DNA of 44,966 nt from Bifidobacterium parmae (lineage in GTDB: Bacteria; Actinomycetota; Actinomycetes; Actinomycetales; Bifidobacteriaceae), in assembly GCF_002860365.1 (NCBI RefSeq), contig NZ_NMWT01000006.1, positions 1-44,966 on the forward strand, read 5' to 3'. Each line of letters starts with the position of its first letter. Positions within the stretch are counted from its first letter, which is position 1. Below, piece by piece: positions 24,097-32,336 of this stretch. The notes under the pieces were generated by a model. That model saw only the letters and a list, made by a program, of their open reading frames with translations, was not told where the DNA came from and made no database searches. Both the position numbers and the translations under genes were made by a program.

Positions 24097-25371
24097 ATGT
24101 CCGAACAATCAGTGAACGCGACGCCGTCCGCCACGGCGAAGCTCACGCCGCGCGAGAAGAAGTGGATCGTCTACGACGTGGGCAACTCCGCGTTCGTGCT
24201 GCTGTCGACCGCCGTCGTGCCGATCTACGCGAAGTCGCTGATGCCGGCGGACGGCAACATCGTGTCCGCGTGGGGCTACGCGCAGACCATCGCCTCGCTG
24301 GTGATCGCGCTGCTCATGCCGCTGCTCGGCTCGATCGCCGACGTGCAGGGCATGAAGATCAAGTTCTTCCTCGGGTTCTTCGGCACCGGCGTGGTCACGT
24401 GCGCGGCGCTCGCGCTGCCGCTGACTTGGCTGCCGTTCCTCATCGTGTACGTGCTGGCGACGATCGGCCTCAACGGTTCGCTCACCTTCTATGATTCGAT
24501 GCTCATCGACACCACGTCGAACGAACGCATGGACAAGGTCTCGTCGCACGGCTACGGCTGGGGCTACGTGGGTTCGACCGTGCCATTCATCGCGTGCATC
24601 GCGCTGATCTTCGGCGGTCCGGCGCTGTTCGGCTGGTCGACGGCCGCATGCACGCGCGCCACGTTCGTCATCACCGCCGTCTGGTGGGTGGCGTTCACGA
24701 TTCCGCTGCTGACCAGCTACCGGCAGGTGCACTACCGCGCGACCCGCGACCATACGCGTGAGGCGGTGCGCGGCACGTTCGCCGAACTCGGCGGCACGCT
24801 GCGCAAGCTCGTGAGGAACAAGCCGCTGTGGATGTTCATGGTCGCGTTCTTCTTCTACATCGACGCGGTGAACACGGTGATCTCGATGAGCACCTCGTAC
24901 GGCACCGAGCTCGGCATCGATTCGACGCAGCTGGTGGTGGCGCTGCTCGTCACCCAGTTCGTCGCGTTCCCGTGCGCGATCCTCTACGGGCGTCTGGCCG
25001 GCCGGTTCGGCTGCAAGCCGATGATCGTCGCGGCCGTGATCGCGTACATGTGCATCGTGTTCTTCGCCGCGTTCTTCCTGCGCTCGGCCGTGCAGTTCTG
25101 GATCCTCGCGATCCTGGTCGGCATGTTCCAGGGCGGCATCCAGGCGCTGTCGCGCTCCTACTACGGCAAGATCATCCCCAAGGAGCACGCCAACGAGTAC
25201 TACGGCCTGTACGACATCTTCGGCAAGACCGCGAGCATCATCGGCACGTTCCTCGTCGCCACGACCACGTCGATCACCGGCAACGCGAGCCTCGGCGTCC
25301 TCTCCATCGCGATCCTCCTCGCCGTCGCCCTCGTCTTCCTCACCCTCCAGAAGGACCCGACCAGGAACTGA
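24097..25371 (+). CDS. Atg22/UMF1-type major facilitator transporter
   Basis: A 424-residue membrane protein with about 12 hydrophobic segments. The start WIVYDVGNSAFVLLSTAVVPIYAKSL is the UMF1/Atg22-type signature (usually YDxANSAYA). Others are PLLGSIADVQGMKIKFF and GWGYVGSTVPFIACI. Relatives are called vacuole effluxer or MFS permeases; the substrate is not known. GAGGAGAG precedes the ATG at 24097 (MSEQSVNATP). It follows the PfkB-like gene by 117 bases on the same strand, so they may be cotranscribed, though a promoter could sit in the gap. Confidence 0.87.
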   Translation: MSEQSVNATPSATAKLTPREKKWIVYDVGNSAFVLLSTAVVPIYAKSLMPADGNIVSAWGYAQTIASLVIALLMPLLGSIADVQGMKIKFFLGFFGTGVVTCAALALPLTWLPFLIVYVLATIGLNGSLTFYDSMLIDTTSNERMDKVSSHGYGWGYVGSTVPFIACIALIFGGPALFGWSTAACTRATFVITAVWWVAFTIPLLTSYRQVHYRATRDHTREAVRGTFAELGGTLRKLVRNKPLWMFMVAFFFYIDAVNTVISMSTSYGTELGIDSTQLVVALLVTQFVAFPCAILYGRLAGRFGCKPMIVAAVIAYMCIVFFAAFFLRSAVQFWILAILVGMFQGGIQALSRSYYGKIIPKEHANEYYGLYDIFGKTASIIGTFLVATTTSITGNASLGVLSIAILLAVALVFLTLQKDPTRN

Positions 25372-25407
25372 CGTTTCGTTCCGATCCGCCATAGCGAAAG
25401 GTTCGAT

Positions 25408-25986
25408 ATGGACGGCCGTAATGGCGACGATACCGACAACCGATCAACCGGCTCAGACAGGCCCCGATACGCCCACGCATTCGTCGGCCACCTGTTGCTG
25501 GATGCCATCGTATCGTTCCCGATCAGTCTGATCATTGCATGGCTGGGGCTGCGCTTCATCGCGCGCATCGTGTTCGATGGCGGTACGCTCGCCGCAATGC
25601 TGGCGATTACATGGATCGGGATATCGCTGATTGATTCACGTTGCGACTATGAACTGCGCCGGGCCGCCAACCGCATCATTTCGCCGATGCCATGGCCGCT
25701 GATCGCCGCCAGGATCGTGTTGCCGTTCTCCCTGCCGTGGATCGCCGCCCGCTGGCACGCGGACATGACGATCGTCTCGGCCACGAGCATCGCTGCCGGT
25801 GCGGTGCGGCTGACGGAGATCATCGGTCTCGAGCGACCATGGCGGAGCGAGGACCAGACGACGATCGACCGGCAACGAGAAGAGTTGAGGCGCATTACCC
25901 GCGAGACGGCCGAGGAGATTCGCGAGGAACGCCGCGCACAGACGGACGACACCTACGACCCCTACAATCTGCGCGGCAAACGGTGA
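25408..25986 (+). CDS. Membrane protein of unknown function
   Basis: A 192-residue protein I do not recognise. A polar N-terminus is followed by two strong hydrophobic segments (LLLDAIVSFPISLIIAWLG and TLAAMLAITWIGISLI region, about residues 28-80) and a weaker one (about 90-130). It ends in a charged helical tail (RQREELRRITRETAEEIREE) that may face the cytoplasm. It begins 36 bases after the transporter stop, GAAAGG precedes the ATG, and base composition is slightly less GC-rich than neighbours. Confidence 0.6.
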   Translation: MDGRNGDDTDNRSTGSDRPRYAHAFVGHLLLDAIVSFPISLIIAWLGLRFIARIVFDGGTLAAMLAITWIGISLIDSRCDYELRRAANRIISPMPWPLIAARIVLPFSLPWIAARWHADMTIVSATSIAAGAVRLTEIIGLERPWRSEDQTTIDRQREELRRITRETAEEIREERRAQTDDTYDPYNLRGKR

Positions 25987-26196
25987 ATCGCCGTTCTTCT
26001 CCTCATACTTGAGGTTCGCGAGAAAACGGCGGAACAACGCCCATGCAACCACCGGTTGCGCCGTGGTCAAGGCATTGTCCGGTTGCGTTTCGCCATGGCA
26101 ACCGCAAGATGGTGGCGGAAGCGGCGCTACCGTGCCACAGTGGAATCATCGTTCGGACGTGATGAGCCGACACCACCGACCAAGGGGATGATGACG

Positions 26197-27213
26197 ATGA
26201 CTTTCCGCACCAATCTGCAGACCCTGCGTGCAAGGCGCAACATGACGCAGGAGCAGCTGGCCATGCTGCTCGGCGTCTCCCGGCAGGCGATCTCGAAGTG
26301 GGAATCCGAGAAGGCGTATCCGGAAATGGACAAGCTGCTGGCAATCTGCGACCTGTTCGGATGCACGCTTGACGATCTGGTGCTTGGCGACGTGAACCGA
26401 CCGACAATCCCCACGGGAACGACCGAGACCGCCCCGACCATCGCCGACGAGCCTCACGCGGTCGAGCAACGGGAAGGCGGTCCGACCGCGCCCCTGCCGA
26501 AGGATATCACCGGATACGATGCCCACCGCCTCCGGTTCTCGATGCTGATCGCATCCGGTGTGACGGCGATCATCGCGTCGGTCGGCGTCGCCAGCCTGTT
26601 CGACCCGGAACATTCGATCATCGGCGTCAATCCGCTCAATGACTTCCTGATGTTCGTCTGCATCTGCGTGGGCGTGGTCATTGGACTGGTTCTGTTGGTC
26701 CCGGGTGCCATGATGCATGCCGAGTTCAGGCGGAATCACCCATACGTCAAGGACTTCTACACCGAGGATGACCGCCGCGGGGAATCACGTCTTCTGGCGT
26801 GTGGCGTGGTCGTGGGCGTGGCGGCGATTCTGATCGGCATCGCGGTCGTCGTATACATGGACGAGGTGCGGGAGGTCACCGCGGGATGGCCTAACGCAGT
26901 CATGCTGCTGCTGTCCGCGGCCGCGGTGTTCGGATTCGTCTACTGCGGCATACGGCGCGCCATGTTGAACATCGACGGCTACAACAAGGAAATCGAGCGG
27001 AATCGGCGTCAACGTTCCGGTGACGTGCCGCGATCCGCGAAACTGTCCGGGGCATTGAGTGGCATCATCATGCTCGTCGCCACGATCGTCGGTCTGACGT
27101 TGCTGTTCCTCGTCCCCGGGTCGCTGTTCTGGATGTCGTGGGTGATCGGCGGCCTGCTGTGCGCCATCACCGGAATCATCGTCGGCCTGTTCAAGGACCA
27201 TGTCGGAAAGTGA
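26197..27213 (+). CDS. XRE-type regulator fused to membrane domain
   Basis: A 338-residue protein. Residues 1-63 form an XRE/Cro helix-turn-helix (LQTLRARRNMTQEQLAMLL, VSRQAISKWESEKAYPEMDKL). A polar linker of about 40 residues follows, then six or seven hydrophobic segments (for example LIASGVTAIIASVGVASLF, FVCICVGVVIGLVLLVPG, GVVVGVAAILIGIAVVVY and a C-terminal pair). Membrane-tethered XRE regulators are widespread in Firmicutes and Actinobacteria; targets and signals are unknown. ATGs at 26188, 26191 and 26197 are in frame; AAGGGG at 26182-26187 best fits 26197 (9 bases). A divergent inverted repeat CGGTTGC/GCAACCG lies about 100 bases upstream. Confidence 0.82.
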   Translation: MTFRTNLQTLRARRNMTQEQLAMLLGVSRQAISKWESEKAYPEMDKLLAICDLFGCTLDDLVLGDVNRPTIPTGTTETAPTIADEPHAVEQREGGPTAPLPKDITGYDAHRLRFSMLIASGVTAIIASVGVASLFDPEHSIIGVNPLNDFLMFVCICVGVVIGLVLLVPGAMMHAEFRRNHPYVKDFYTEDDRRGESRLLACGVVVGVAAILIGIAVVVYMDEVREVTAGWPNAVMLLLSAAAVFGFVYCGIRRAMLNIDGYNKEIERNRRQRSGDVPRSAKLSGALSGIIMLVATIVGLTLLFLVPGSLFWMSWVIGGLLCAITGIIVGLFKDHVGK

Positions 27214-27376
27214 ACGAACGGAAGCCACGGGCGGGACACTACGCGTTGCATACGTCGTCGTGTTCCAGCTCATACCGTCTGATGCCAATGATCTGTGTCC
27301 TGCGATACGGGATACGGATACAGGGATAGCGATTAGTAGGTAGGTCACAAAACAAAGTCACAGCGCTGGCAACCTA

Positions 27377-27392
27377 GTGTCCGATAAGACAC
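27377..27392. repeat. GTGTCCGATAAGACAC palindrome, copy 3
   Basis: Same 16-mer family as in trmD, here in noncoding DNA. Its reverse complement lies at 27817-27832, so the two bracket a 456-bp stretch with inverted ends. Confidence 0.75.
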
Positions 27393-27447
27393 AACACCGT
27401 TCATCTCCTGAAACGCGACGACGACCACTCAGCAGCCATCAATCGCG

Positions 27448-27480
27448 CCCTTGTTCATCGATGGCATCGATGAACAAGGG
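27448..27480. repeat. Perfect 15-bp hairpin in gene-free DNA
   Basis: CCCTTGTTCATCGAT and ATCGATGAACAAGGG around a 3-base loop; no T run, so it is not a standard terminator. Confidence 0.85.
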
Positions 27481-27739
27481 TCTTCGCCAGTCTGTGCGGC
27501 GAAAAGTCGGACTTCGGGGTTGTTGCAGCGCCTTCCATATGCGGGATATGAGAGGGGGTTGTCTGGGTGGTGCGGGTTGGCGGGTTCTAGTGATTGTTGC
27601 AACACCTGATGATCGCTGGTTTCCACCGCCTGCCGGGTTTGCTCCCGTCAACAATAGAAGGCATATCGGCCGCCCATCCCCGTGCGAAGGCACAACTCTT
27701 CACAGGCACCCGCCATCGCGTAACCAACATGGTCTCGAA

Positions 27740-27787
27740 TCCTTACGCTCTCCTCGCCCGCTGTCCTTACGCTCTCCCCGCCCGCTG
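27740..27787 (+). repeat. 24-bp tandem duplication
   Basis: Copies at 27740-27763 and 27764-27787 differ at one base. Each begins TCCTTACGCTCTCC. Confidence 0.88.
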
Positions 27788-27816
27788 AATTCCTACGTCT
27801 TCCCCCACCGCCGCCA

Positions 27817-27832
27817 GTGTCTTATCGGACAC
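27817..27832. repeat. GTGTCTTATCGGACAC palindrome, copy 4
   Basis: Exact reverse complement of copy 3, 440 bp downstream. Confidence 0.75.
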
Positions 27833-28000
27833 CGGCCTGTCATTGGCCCCAAGAAGCATCGTCACCATTCTCCGTACCGGCTGGAAACACAAGCTTTTCC
27901 CAGGATTCATATCCATGCGCGATACGTAGGAGACGCCTCGCCGTTCCGGCACTACACTGGGGGGACGGAACCGGGTGGGATATGTCGATGCGATGCACGC

Positions 28001-28042
28001 GCACGATAACCTGTGCACGATACCCTGTGCACGATACCCTGT
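28001..28042 (+). repeat. Three 14-bp tandem repeats before the VOC gene
   Basis: GCACGATAACCTGT followed by two copies of GCACGATACCCTGT. Each carries a TACCCT- or TAACCT-type -10-like hexamer, so the array may set the promoter strength of the VOC gene. Confidence 0.85.
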
Positions 28043-28088
28043 GCGGTTCCGCGCATCGAACGTCGGTCGTAGTCATAAGGAGGCTGTC

Positions 28089-28454
28089 ATGATCGATCAT
28101 GTCGGATTGTTCGTCAAGGACGCGAACGAGCGCGCGGGATTCTACGAGAAGCTGCTGGCGCCGCTGGGATATGCGAAGAAGCACGAGTTCCCGGGGGCCG
28201 TGTGCTTCGCGAACGATGCGGACGGCGACAGCGTGTGGATTCAGTCGCCGAAGGGCGGCAACCCGATAGTTCCGGCGCATCTGGCGTTCCGCGCCGCCGA
28301 TCAGGACGCCGTCAAGGCGTTCCATGCGGCCGGTCTCGCCGCCGGCGGCACGGACAACGGCCAGCCCGGCCCGCGGCCGAACTACGGCCCGACCTACTAC
28401 GCCGCGTTCATCCACGACCCGGACGGCAACAACATCGAAGCCTGTCTGCAGTAG
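28089..28454 (+). CDS. VOC (glyoxalase/bleomycin resistance-type) protein
   Basis: A 121-residue single-domain vicinal oxygen chelate protein. It begins MIDHVGLFVKDANERAGFYEKLLAPLGY. His4 is the first metal-ligand position, HLAFRAADQDAVKAF is the second block (His near residue 60), and AAFIHDPDGNNIEACLQ gives the final Glu. Metal-site residues appear present, so an isomerase, lyase or binding role is possible; the substrate is not known. AAGGAGG lies 6 bases before the ATG. Three 14-bp repeats with -10-like hexamers lie 50-90 bases upstream. Confidence 0.87.
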   Translation: MIDHVGLFVKDANERAGFYEKLLAPLGYAKKHEFPGAVCFANDADGDSVWIQSPKGGNPIVPAHLAFRAADQDAVKAFHAAGLAAGGTDNGQPGPRPNYGPTYYAAFIHDPDGNNIEACLQ

Positions 28455-28496
28455 CGGCATAGCGGCGTGCCGGACTGGGCGAAGGGTTCCGTCGGC

Positions 28497-29057
28497 TCAC
28501 ATCCGTCGAAACTCTTCGTCCAGCATCGCGTATTCCAACTCATCCTCCCAATGCGTTCCGTCATCACTCAGATATTTCACTTTCCGGACGTAATGGGCCT
28601 CTCGACGCAAACCGCATTTCTCCATCACCTTCCATGAGCCGATGTTGTCCGGATGACAAAGCGCGCATACGCGATGAACCCGCATCACGTCAAAACAGTA
28701 TCCGAGCAAAGATCTGGTGATTTCCGTAGCATACCCCTTGCCCCACTCGGATCGCACGAGCAGCCATCCGAGCATCGCGGTGTCGTTCCCATAATCCATG
28801 TGGATTCTCGCCCGTCCGATTTTCCTCGAATCGGCCTTGGCGATCACCGCCATCTCATAATTCATTTGCGGGCGCGCGTCCCAATCGGATACCACCTGCC
28901 TCGTATGCGCCCTGATCTCCTCATCCGTCAGCCGGCCGCACGGCATGAACATCATGATGTCGGAATCACCGTACAGTTCGGAGATGATGTCCTCATCATC
29001 AAGCGTGAACGGCCGCATGACGAGCCGTTGTGTCTCCAGCACCATTTTCCGTGTCAT
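28497..29057 (-). CDS. GNAT acetyltransferase (RimJ/RimL-like)
   Basis: A 186-residue GNAT protein. It starts MTRKMVLETQRLVMRPFTLDDEDIISELYGD, the RimJ/RimL-type opening. The acetyl-CoA site is LVRSEWGKGYATEITRSLLGYCF, and HPDNIGSWKVMEKCGLRREAH is the usual motif B. It probably acetylates a small molecule or an N-terminus. The ATG at 29057 follows GGGAGACAGGGA. It is convergent with the VOC gene (42-base gap), and its base composition is lower in GC than its neighbours, a weak hint of transfer. Confidence 0.88.
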   Translation of the reverse strand: MTRKMVLETQRLVMRPFTLDDEDIISELYGDSDIMMFMPCGRLTDEEIRAHTRQVVSDWDARPQMNYEMAVIAKADSRKIGRARIHMDYGNDTAMLGWLLVRSEWGKGYATEITRSLLGYCFDVMRVHRVCALCHPDNIGSWKVMEKCGLRREAHYVRKVKYLSDDGTHWEDELEYAMLDEEFRRM

Positions 29058-29147
29058 TCCCTGTCTCCCATCGTCAATCTTCCTGAACCCGCCTATCGGA
29101 GCAACGTCTCACCATGGCATCGTTCCGCTGCGATGTTCCGGCCTAGG

Positions 29148-29879
29148 CTACGCGAACAACCGCGCGCGCAGGGAGGCGGCGTCGGTGAAGCGGATGCCGG
29201 TCAGGCCGGGGACGGCGGCGGCCGCGGCGTCGGCGTTGCGCTGTTTGTCATCAACGAACGCCGCATGCGCCGGGTCGACGCCGAACCGGGCGACGGCGCG
29301 GCGGTATATCGCCGCATCGGGCTTGTGGATACGTTCGGCACTGGAGACGACCACGTCGCGCAACAGTCCCAGCGCGGGGAACAGTTCGCAGGCGGCGTCC
29401 ACGTATGTCACGGTGAAGTTGGTCAGTCCCCAGCAGCGCACGCCGGCCGCGTCGAGGTCACACAGCAGATCGGCCATGCCGGGCAGCATGCCGGTGAGCG
29501 CGAGCCGCTGGCGTGCGAAATACGTGCGGAACGCCGCGAGTTCCGACGATTCGCCCGGTTCGCCCGGTTCGCCCGGTTCGCCCGCGTCGGCCGCATCAGC
29601 CGCATCAGCCGCGTCCGGCGTAATCCCTCGCCGTTCCGCCGCGTGATGCGCGGCGTAGTCGGCGAGGATGCGCTCCTCGCTCCATCCGAGGTCGGACAGT
29701 TCGTCGTAATGCCAGAATCCGTATGGATCGTCGCGGTCGAACAGCCGGTCGGCGACGTCGGCCGGTACGACGCCGTCGACGGCGGCGCGCGGCCGCCAGT
29801 CGACCAGCACGTCGCAGAAATCGAAGATCACGTCGTCATACGTGGGACGCACGGGACGGTTCACGGGGGAAACGCTCAT
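29148..29879 (-). CDS. HAD-superfamily hydrolase with repeat loop
   Basis: A 243-residue HAD hydrolase. Motif I is VIFDFCDVLVDW (Asp20 nucleophile, Asp23), motif II is GLTNFTVTY, motif III region is the Lys in RIHKPDAAIYRRAVARFG, and motif IV is AFVDDKQRNADAA. The fold resembles haloacid dehalogenase or epoxide-hydrolase N-terminal phosphatases. A cap-domain loop (about residues 98-116) has repeats DAADAADAADA and GEPGEPGEPG encoded by 9-bp units. The ATG at 29879 lacks a Shine-Dalgarno, but TACGGT lies 7 bases upstream (minus strand), suggesting a leaderless message. The LysE gene diverges from it. Confidence 0.85.
   Translation of the reverse strand: MSVSPVNRPVRPTYDDVIFDFCDVLVDWRPRAAVDGVVPADVADRLFDRDDPYGFWHYDELSDLGWSEERILADYAAHHAAERRGITPDAADAADAADAGEPGEPGEPGESSELAAFRTYFARQRLALTGMLPGMADLLCDLDAAGVRCWGLTNFTVTYVDAACELFPALGLLRDVVVSSAERIHKPDAAIYRRAVARFGVDPAHAAFVDDKQRNADAAAAAVPGLTGIRFTDAASLRARLFA
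29549..29612 (-). repeat. 9-bp coding repeats in the HAD gene
   Basis: Two adjacent microsatellite-like blocks: about three to four copies of TTCGCCCGG (encoding Gly-Glu-Pro) and about three of GCATCAGCC-type units (encoding Asp-Ala-Ala). Both units are multiples of three, so copy changes keep the frame. Confidence 0.85.
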
Positions 29880-29886
29880 ACGCGAC

Positions 29887-29892
29887 ACCGTA
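29887..29892 (-). promoter_or_regulatory. -10-like hexamer before the HAD gene
   Basis: Minus-strand TACGGT, 7 bases before the ATG at 29879; fits a leaderless start. Confidence 0.4.
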
Positions 29893-30016
29893 CACCCGCG
29901 CCGTCCGGCGAGACGCGACACGTCCGCCGCAACGTACGGGCGGTACAGTGTCCGGAAACCGACGGATTCGCGGGATGTCCGGGAAGCGGATGTCCGACAG
30001 GGAGAGGAGACGCGCC

Positions 30017-30739
30017 ATGACGTACGTGCAGGCGTTGCTGGGGTTCGCGCTGGTGGCCGGTTCGATGGCCCTGCTGCCGGGATTGGACATGATGATGGTG
30101 GTCAACGAGACCATCAATTCGACGCGTCGGCGCGGCATCGCCGCCGCGTGCGGCATCTCGTTCGGCGTGCTCGCGTGGGCGGTGGCCGCGGCGGTCGGTC
30201 TCGCCGCGATCATCAACGCGTTCCCGCTCGCCTATGACGCGATCAGGCTGCTCGGCGGCCTGTACCTGTTCTATCTGGCGTTCAGCCTCGTCCGCAAGCC
30301 GAAGGACGGCGGGACCGAGGCAACGGAGGAGAGCGCGGCCGAACCGGCGGCGAAGTCGGGCGCGGCGGCACCGGCGGCGGCCGTCTCGGCCGTGGGTACC
30401 GGGCACGGCCCGCTCGCCTCCCCCATCGTCTCCTCGTTCGTGCGCGGGTTCCTCACCGATCTGTTCAACCCGAAGATCGGCGTGTTCTACATCGCCGTCA
30501 TCCCGCAGTTCCTCGTGCCGGGCGTCGACCATCTGCGGATGGGCGTCTCGCTGGGGCTCATCCATTTCGTCGAGAGCATGCTGGTGCTCGTCACGCTCGC
30601 CTGCATGGCCGCGTTCTTCGCCGGCAGGCTCAAGTCGGGCCGTTCGCGCCGCATCCTGAGTCTGGTGTCCGCGGGCATCATGGCCGTGCTGGGCGGCGTG
30701 ACCGTCACCGAGGCGATCCGCAGCCGTCTCGCCGCCTGA
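30017..30739 (+). CDS. LysE/RhtB-family exporter
   Basis: A 240-residue membrane exporter of the LysE superfamily. It starts MTYVQALLGFALVAGSMALLPGLDMMMVVNE with the usual PG-D motif and has GISFGVLAWAVAAAVGLAA and a conserved FLTDLFNPKIGVFYIAVIPQF. It has about six hydrophobic segments. The cytoplasmic loop (about residues 97-135) is longer than usual and rich in Ala/Glu. Exports amino acids or related molecules; the substrate is unknown. GGAGAGGAGA precedes the ATG at 30017. Confidence 0.9.
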   Translation: MTYVQALLGFALVAGSMALLPGLDMMMVVNETINSTRRRGIAAACGISFGVLAWAVAAAVGLAAIINAFPLAYDAIRLLGGLYLFYLAFSLVRKPKDGGTEATEESAAEPAAKSGAAAPAAAVSAVGTGHGPLASPIVSSFVRGFLTDLFNPKIGVFYIAVIPQFLVPGVDHLRMGVSLGLIHFVESMLVLVTLACMAAFFAGRLKSGRSRRILSLVSAGIMAVLGGVTVTEAIRSRLAA

Positions 30740-30753
30740 GCGTCCGCCGCGGT

Positions 30754-31170
30754 TCAGCGGCCGAGCAGGCCGGAGATCTGGCCGATGACGTCGCCGGGCA
30801 GACCGGCCTGTTCGGCGATCGCACCGAGGTCGAGGTTCGCGCCCTGCTCCTGGATCATGCCGGCCACGTTCCCGATCTGGTCGGCGGAGATGTGCTCCTC
30901 GGCCAGTGCGGTCAGGTCGCCGAGCTGTTCCGCGTTGAGGTGGTCGCCTGCGACCTGCGCGATCTCGCCGAGCTGTCCGGCGTCGAACTGTTCCGTCACC
31001 GCCGCCGGCAGGTCGCCGATCGCACTCAGGTCGACGCCGCCGGCGAACTGTTCGGCGATGTTGCCGATGGCGCCGTTCGCCGCATCGCCGGCCACGTTCC
31101 CGATGACGTCGCCGACCGTATCGCCCAGCACGCCGCCCACGATGTTCCTGATGCCGTCGAACAGTCCCAT
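30754..31170 (-). CDS. Small helical protein of unknown function
   Basis: A 138-residue protein beginning MGLFDGIRNIVGGVLGDTVGDVIGNVAGDAANGAIG. It is rich in Gly, Ala, Ile and Asp/Gln and shows loosely repeated patterns (EQFAGG, EQFDAG, DHLNAEQLGDL, EEHISADQIGNV), like short amphipathic repeats. No domain is recognised. The start has AAGGGG upstream (8 bases). It is convergent with the LysE gene with a 14-base gap. The promoter has TACAGT (minus strand, 31211-31216) and an inverted repeat GGTCACAG/CTGTGACC at 31224-31253. Confidence 0.75.
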   Translation of the reverse strand: MGLFDGIRNIVGGVLGDTVGDVIGNVAGDAANGAIGNIAEQFAGGVDLSAIGDLPAAVTEQFDAGQLGEIAQVAGDHLNAEQLGDLTALAEEHISADQIGNVAGMIQEQGANLDLGAIAEQAGLPGDVIGQISGLLGR

Positions 31171-31223
31171 GTCACGCCCCTTCGTCGATGATCGTCCGTT
31201 GCCGACCACTGTACAGGACGATA

Positions 31224-31253
31224 GGTCACAGACGACTTCCATCGCCTGTGACC
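31224..31253. promoter_or_regulatory. Inverted repeat upstream of the helical protein gene
   Basis: GGTCACAG (31224-31231) and CTGTGACC (31246-31253), perfect 8-bp arms 14 bases apart, just upstream of the minus-strand TACAGT hexamer. It is in the position of an activator or repressor site. Confidence 0.5.
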
Positions 31254-31290
31254 TTGCTCATACGACGGGAGGCCGATTGGACGACCCGTC

Positions 31291-32154
31291 TCAGTCTGCG
31301 GTGCTGAGATTGATGGTCATCTTCTCGTCGTTGGGGAAGTAGTGTACGGACAGATCGGAACCGTCCGAGCCCTTCATCGACGCGTAGTTGTCGCCTTCGC
31401 CGTCTGCGGTGAAGCCCTTCTTCTTGCACTGTTCGACATAGGCGGCGAACTGGTCGTGCGTGGTGCCGTAGACGCTGTATCCGACGCTTGTGTCGCTCAC
31501 CGAGCCGCCGATGATCGTCGATTCGGGCGTGGGCAGGGTCTTGGTGAGTTCGTCGTCGCCCCACTGGTTCGCCTTGCGTTCGGCCTTGTCGAGCGTGGTC
31601 TTCTTGTTGACGAAGTCGTAGGTGGCCTTGCCGATCTTGTCCGTCCCCTTCAGGTAGGCGACGGACATCGTGTCCGGTTCCATGATCGATGTGAAATCGC
31701 CGATGGCCTTCCACCCGCCGATCGTGCATTCCCCGTTCTCGCTGGTCGCGCCCGGCTTGACGACGAGGCTGCTCGTGCATTTGAGCGGCTCGGTCTTGAG
31801 CTCCTCATAGTCGGAGTCCTCGATCATCGTCACGGCCTGGCGCAGGTCGGCGAACGCCGCCTGCCGCTGCTCGTCGGTCACGTCGCTTTTCTGCCGGTAG
31901 GCGAGTTCGACGGCGACGATGGTGACGTCCGTGCCGTTCGTGAACGACATCATGTCCTGCCGCTGGTTGTCGACGGGCGTCGACGCGACGCTCGTCTCGA
32001 GCTTGGAGAGGTCCAATGGCTTCGCCGCCGGCGACGTCGAGCCGCCGGACGCGCCATTCGACCCGGTGCCCGTCGGGCCGCCGCAACCGGCCAGCATCAT
32101 CGCCGCCGCCATCACGCAGGCCACGCCGCCCGCGATCTTCCGTTCCATACGCAT
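31291..32154 (-). CDS. Putative secreted lipoprotein
   Basis: A 287-residue protein with a lipoprotein signal peptide: MRMERK, hydrophobic stretch to residue 20, then lipobox LAGC with Cys24 for lipidation. A Gly/Ser/Pro linker follows. The middle region (residues 48-190) has two Cys and a beta-rich look (TDVTIVAVELAYRQKSD; LKCTSSLVVKPGAT, with CTIGGWKAIGDF). The C-terminal about 60 residues (YGTTHDQFAAYVEQCKKKGFTADG to DLSVHYFPNDEKMTINL) look like a DUF6591-type domain seen in other Gram-positive surface proteins; that is memory only. It is probably a cell-surface binding protein of unknown ligand. AAGGAG precedes the ATG. Confidence 0.8.
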   Translation of the reverse strand: MRMERKIAGGVACVMAAAMMLAGCGGPTGTGSNGASGGSTSPAAKPLDLSKLETSVASTPVDNQRQDMMSFTNGTDVTIVAVELAYRQKSDVTDEQRQAAFADLRQAVTMIEDSDYEELKTEPLKCTSSLVVKPGATSENGECTIGGWKAIGDFTSIMEPDTMSVAYLKGTDKIGKATYDFVNKKTTLDKAERKANQWGDDELTKTLPTPESTIIGGSVSDTSVGYSVYGTTHDQFAAYVEQCKKKGFTADGEGDNYASMKGSDGSDLSVHYFPNDEKMTINLSTAD

Positions 32155-32273
32155 GTCTCGTACTCCTTGTTCTCTCGTTCGACACGTTGTTCACGGGCCA
32201 TTATCGGGAGGATCGCGTGGGACGGCATCAGTTGGCGACTGAATCGGCGGAAACAGCATGTACGGCAATGAGG

Positions 32274-32303
32274 AAAGCCCCTTCCAAGAATGGAAGGGGC
32301 TTT
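32274..32303 (-). terminator. Terminator of adhE
   Basis: AAAGCCCCTTCCA (32274-32286) pairs perfectly over 13 bp with TGGAAGGGGCTTT (32291-32303), loop AGAA, just after the adhE stop. A short T/C stretch follows on the minus strand. Confidence 0.85.
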
Positions 32304-32336
32304 CATCATTGCGGGAGGTTGCCTAGCCTAGCGGGT

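Larger units (their letters stand above)
27214..28088. other. 875-base gene-free stretch rich in repeats
   Basis: I find no convincing gene between the XRE regulator and the VOC gene. It holds the inverted pair of GTGTCCGATAAGACAC sites, the perfect 15-bp hairpin, a TTGTTGCA motif at about 27522 and 27594, a 24-bp tandem duplication and a 14-bp triple repeat near the VOC promoter. Short open frames here have no homologue I recognise. The pattern resembles the remains of mobile elements, but no transposase piece can be named. Confidence 0.6.

Noticed and set aside
27214-28088. Search for transposase pieces in the repeat-rich gap.
   Set aside because: No DDE motif or known transposase stretch could be read in any frame.
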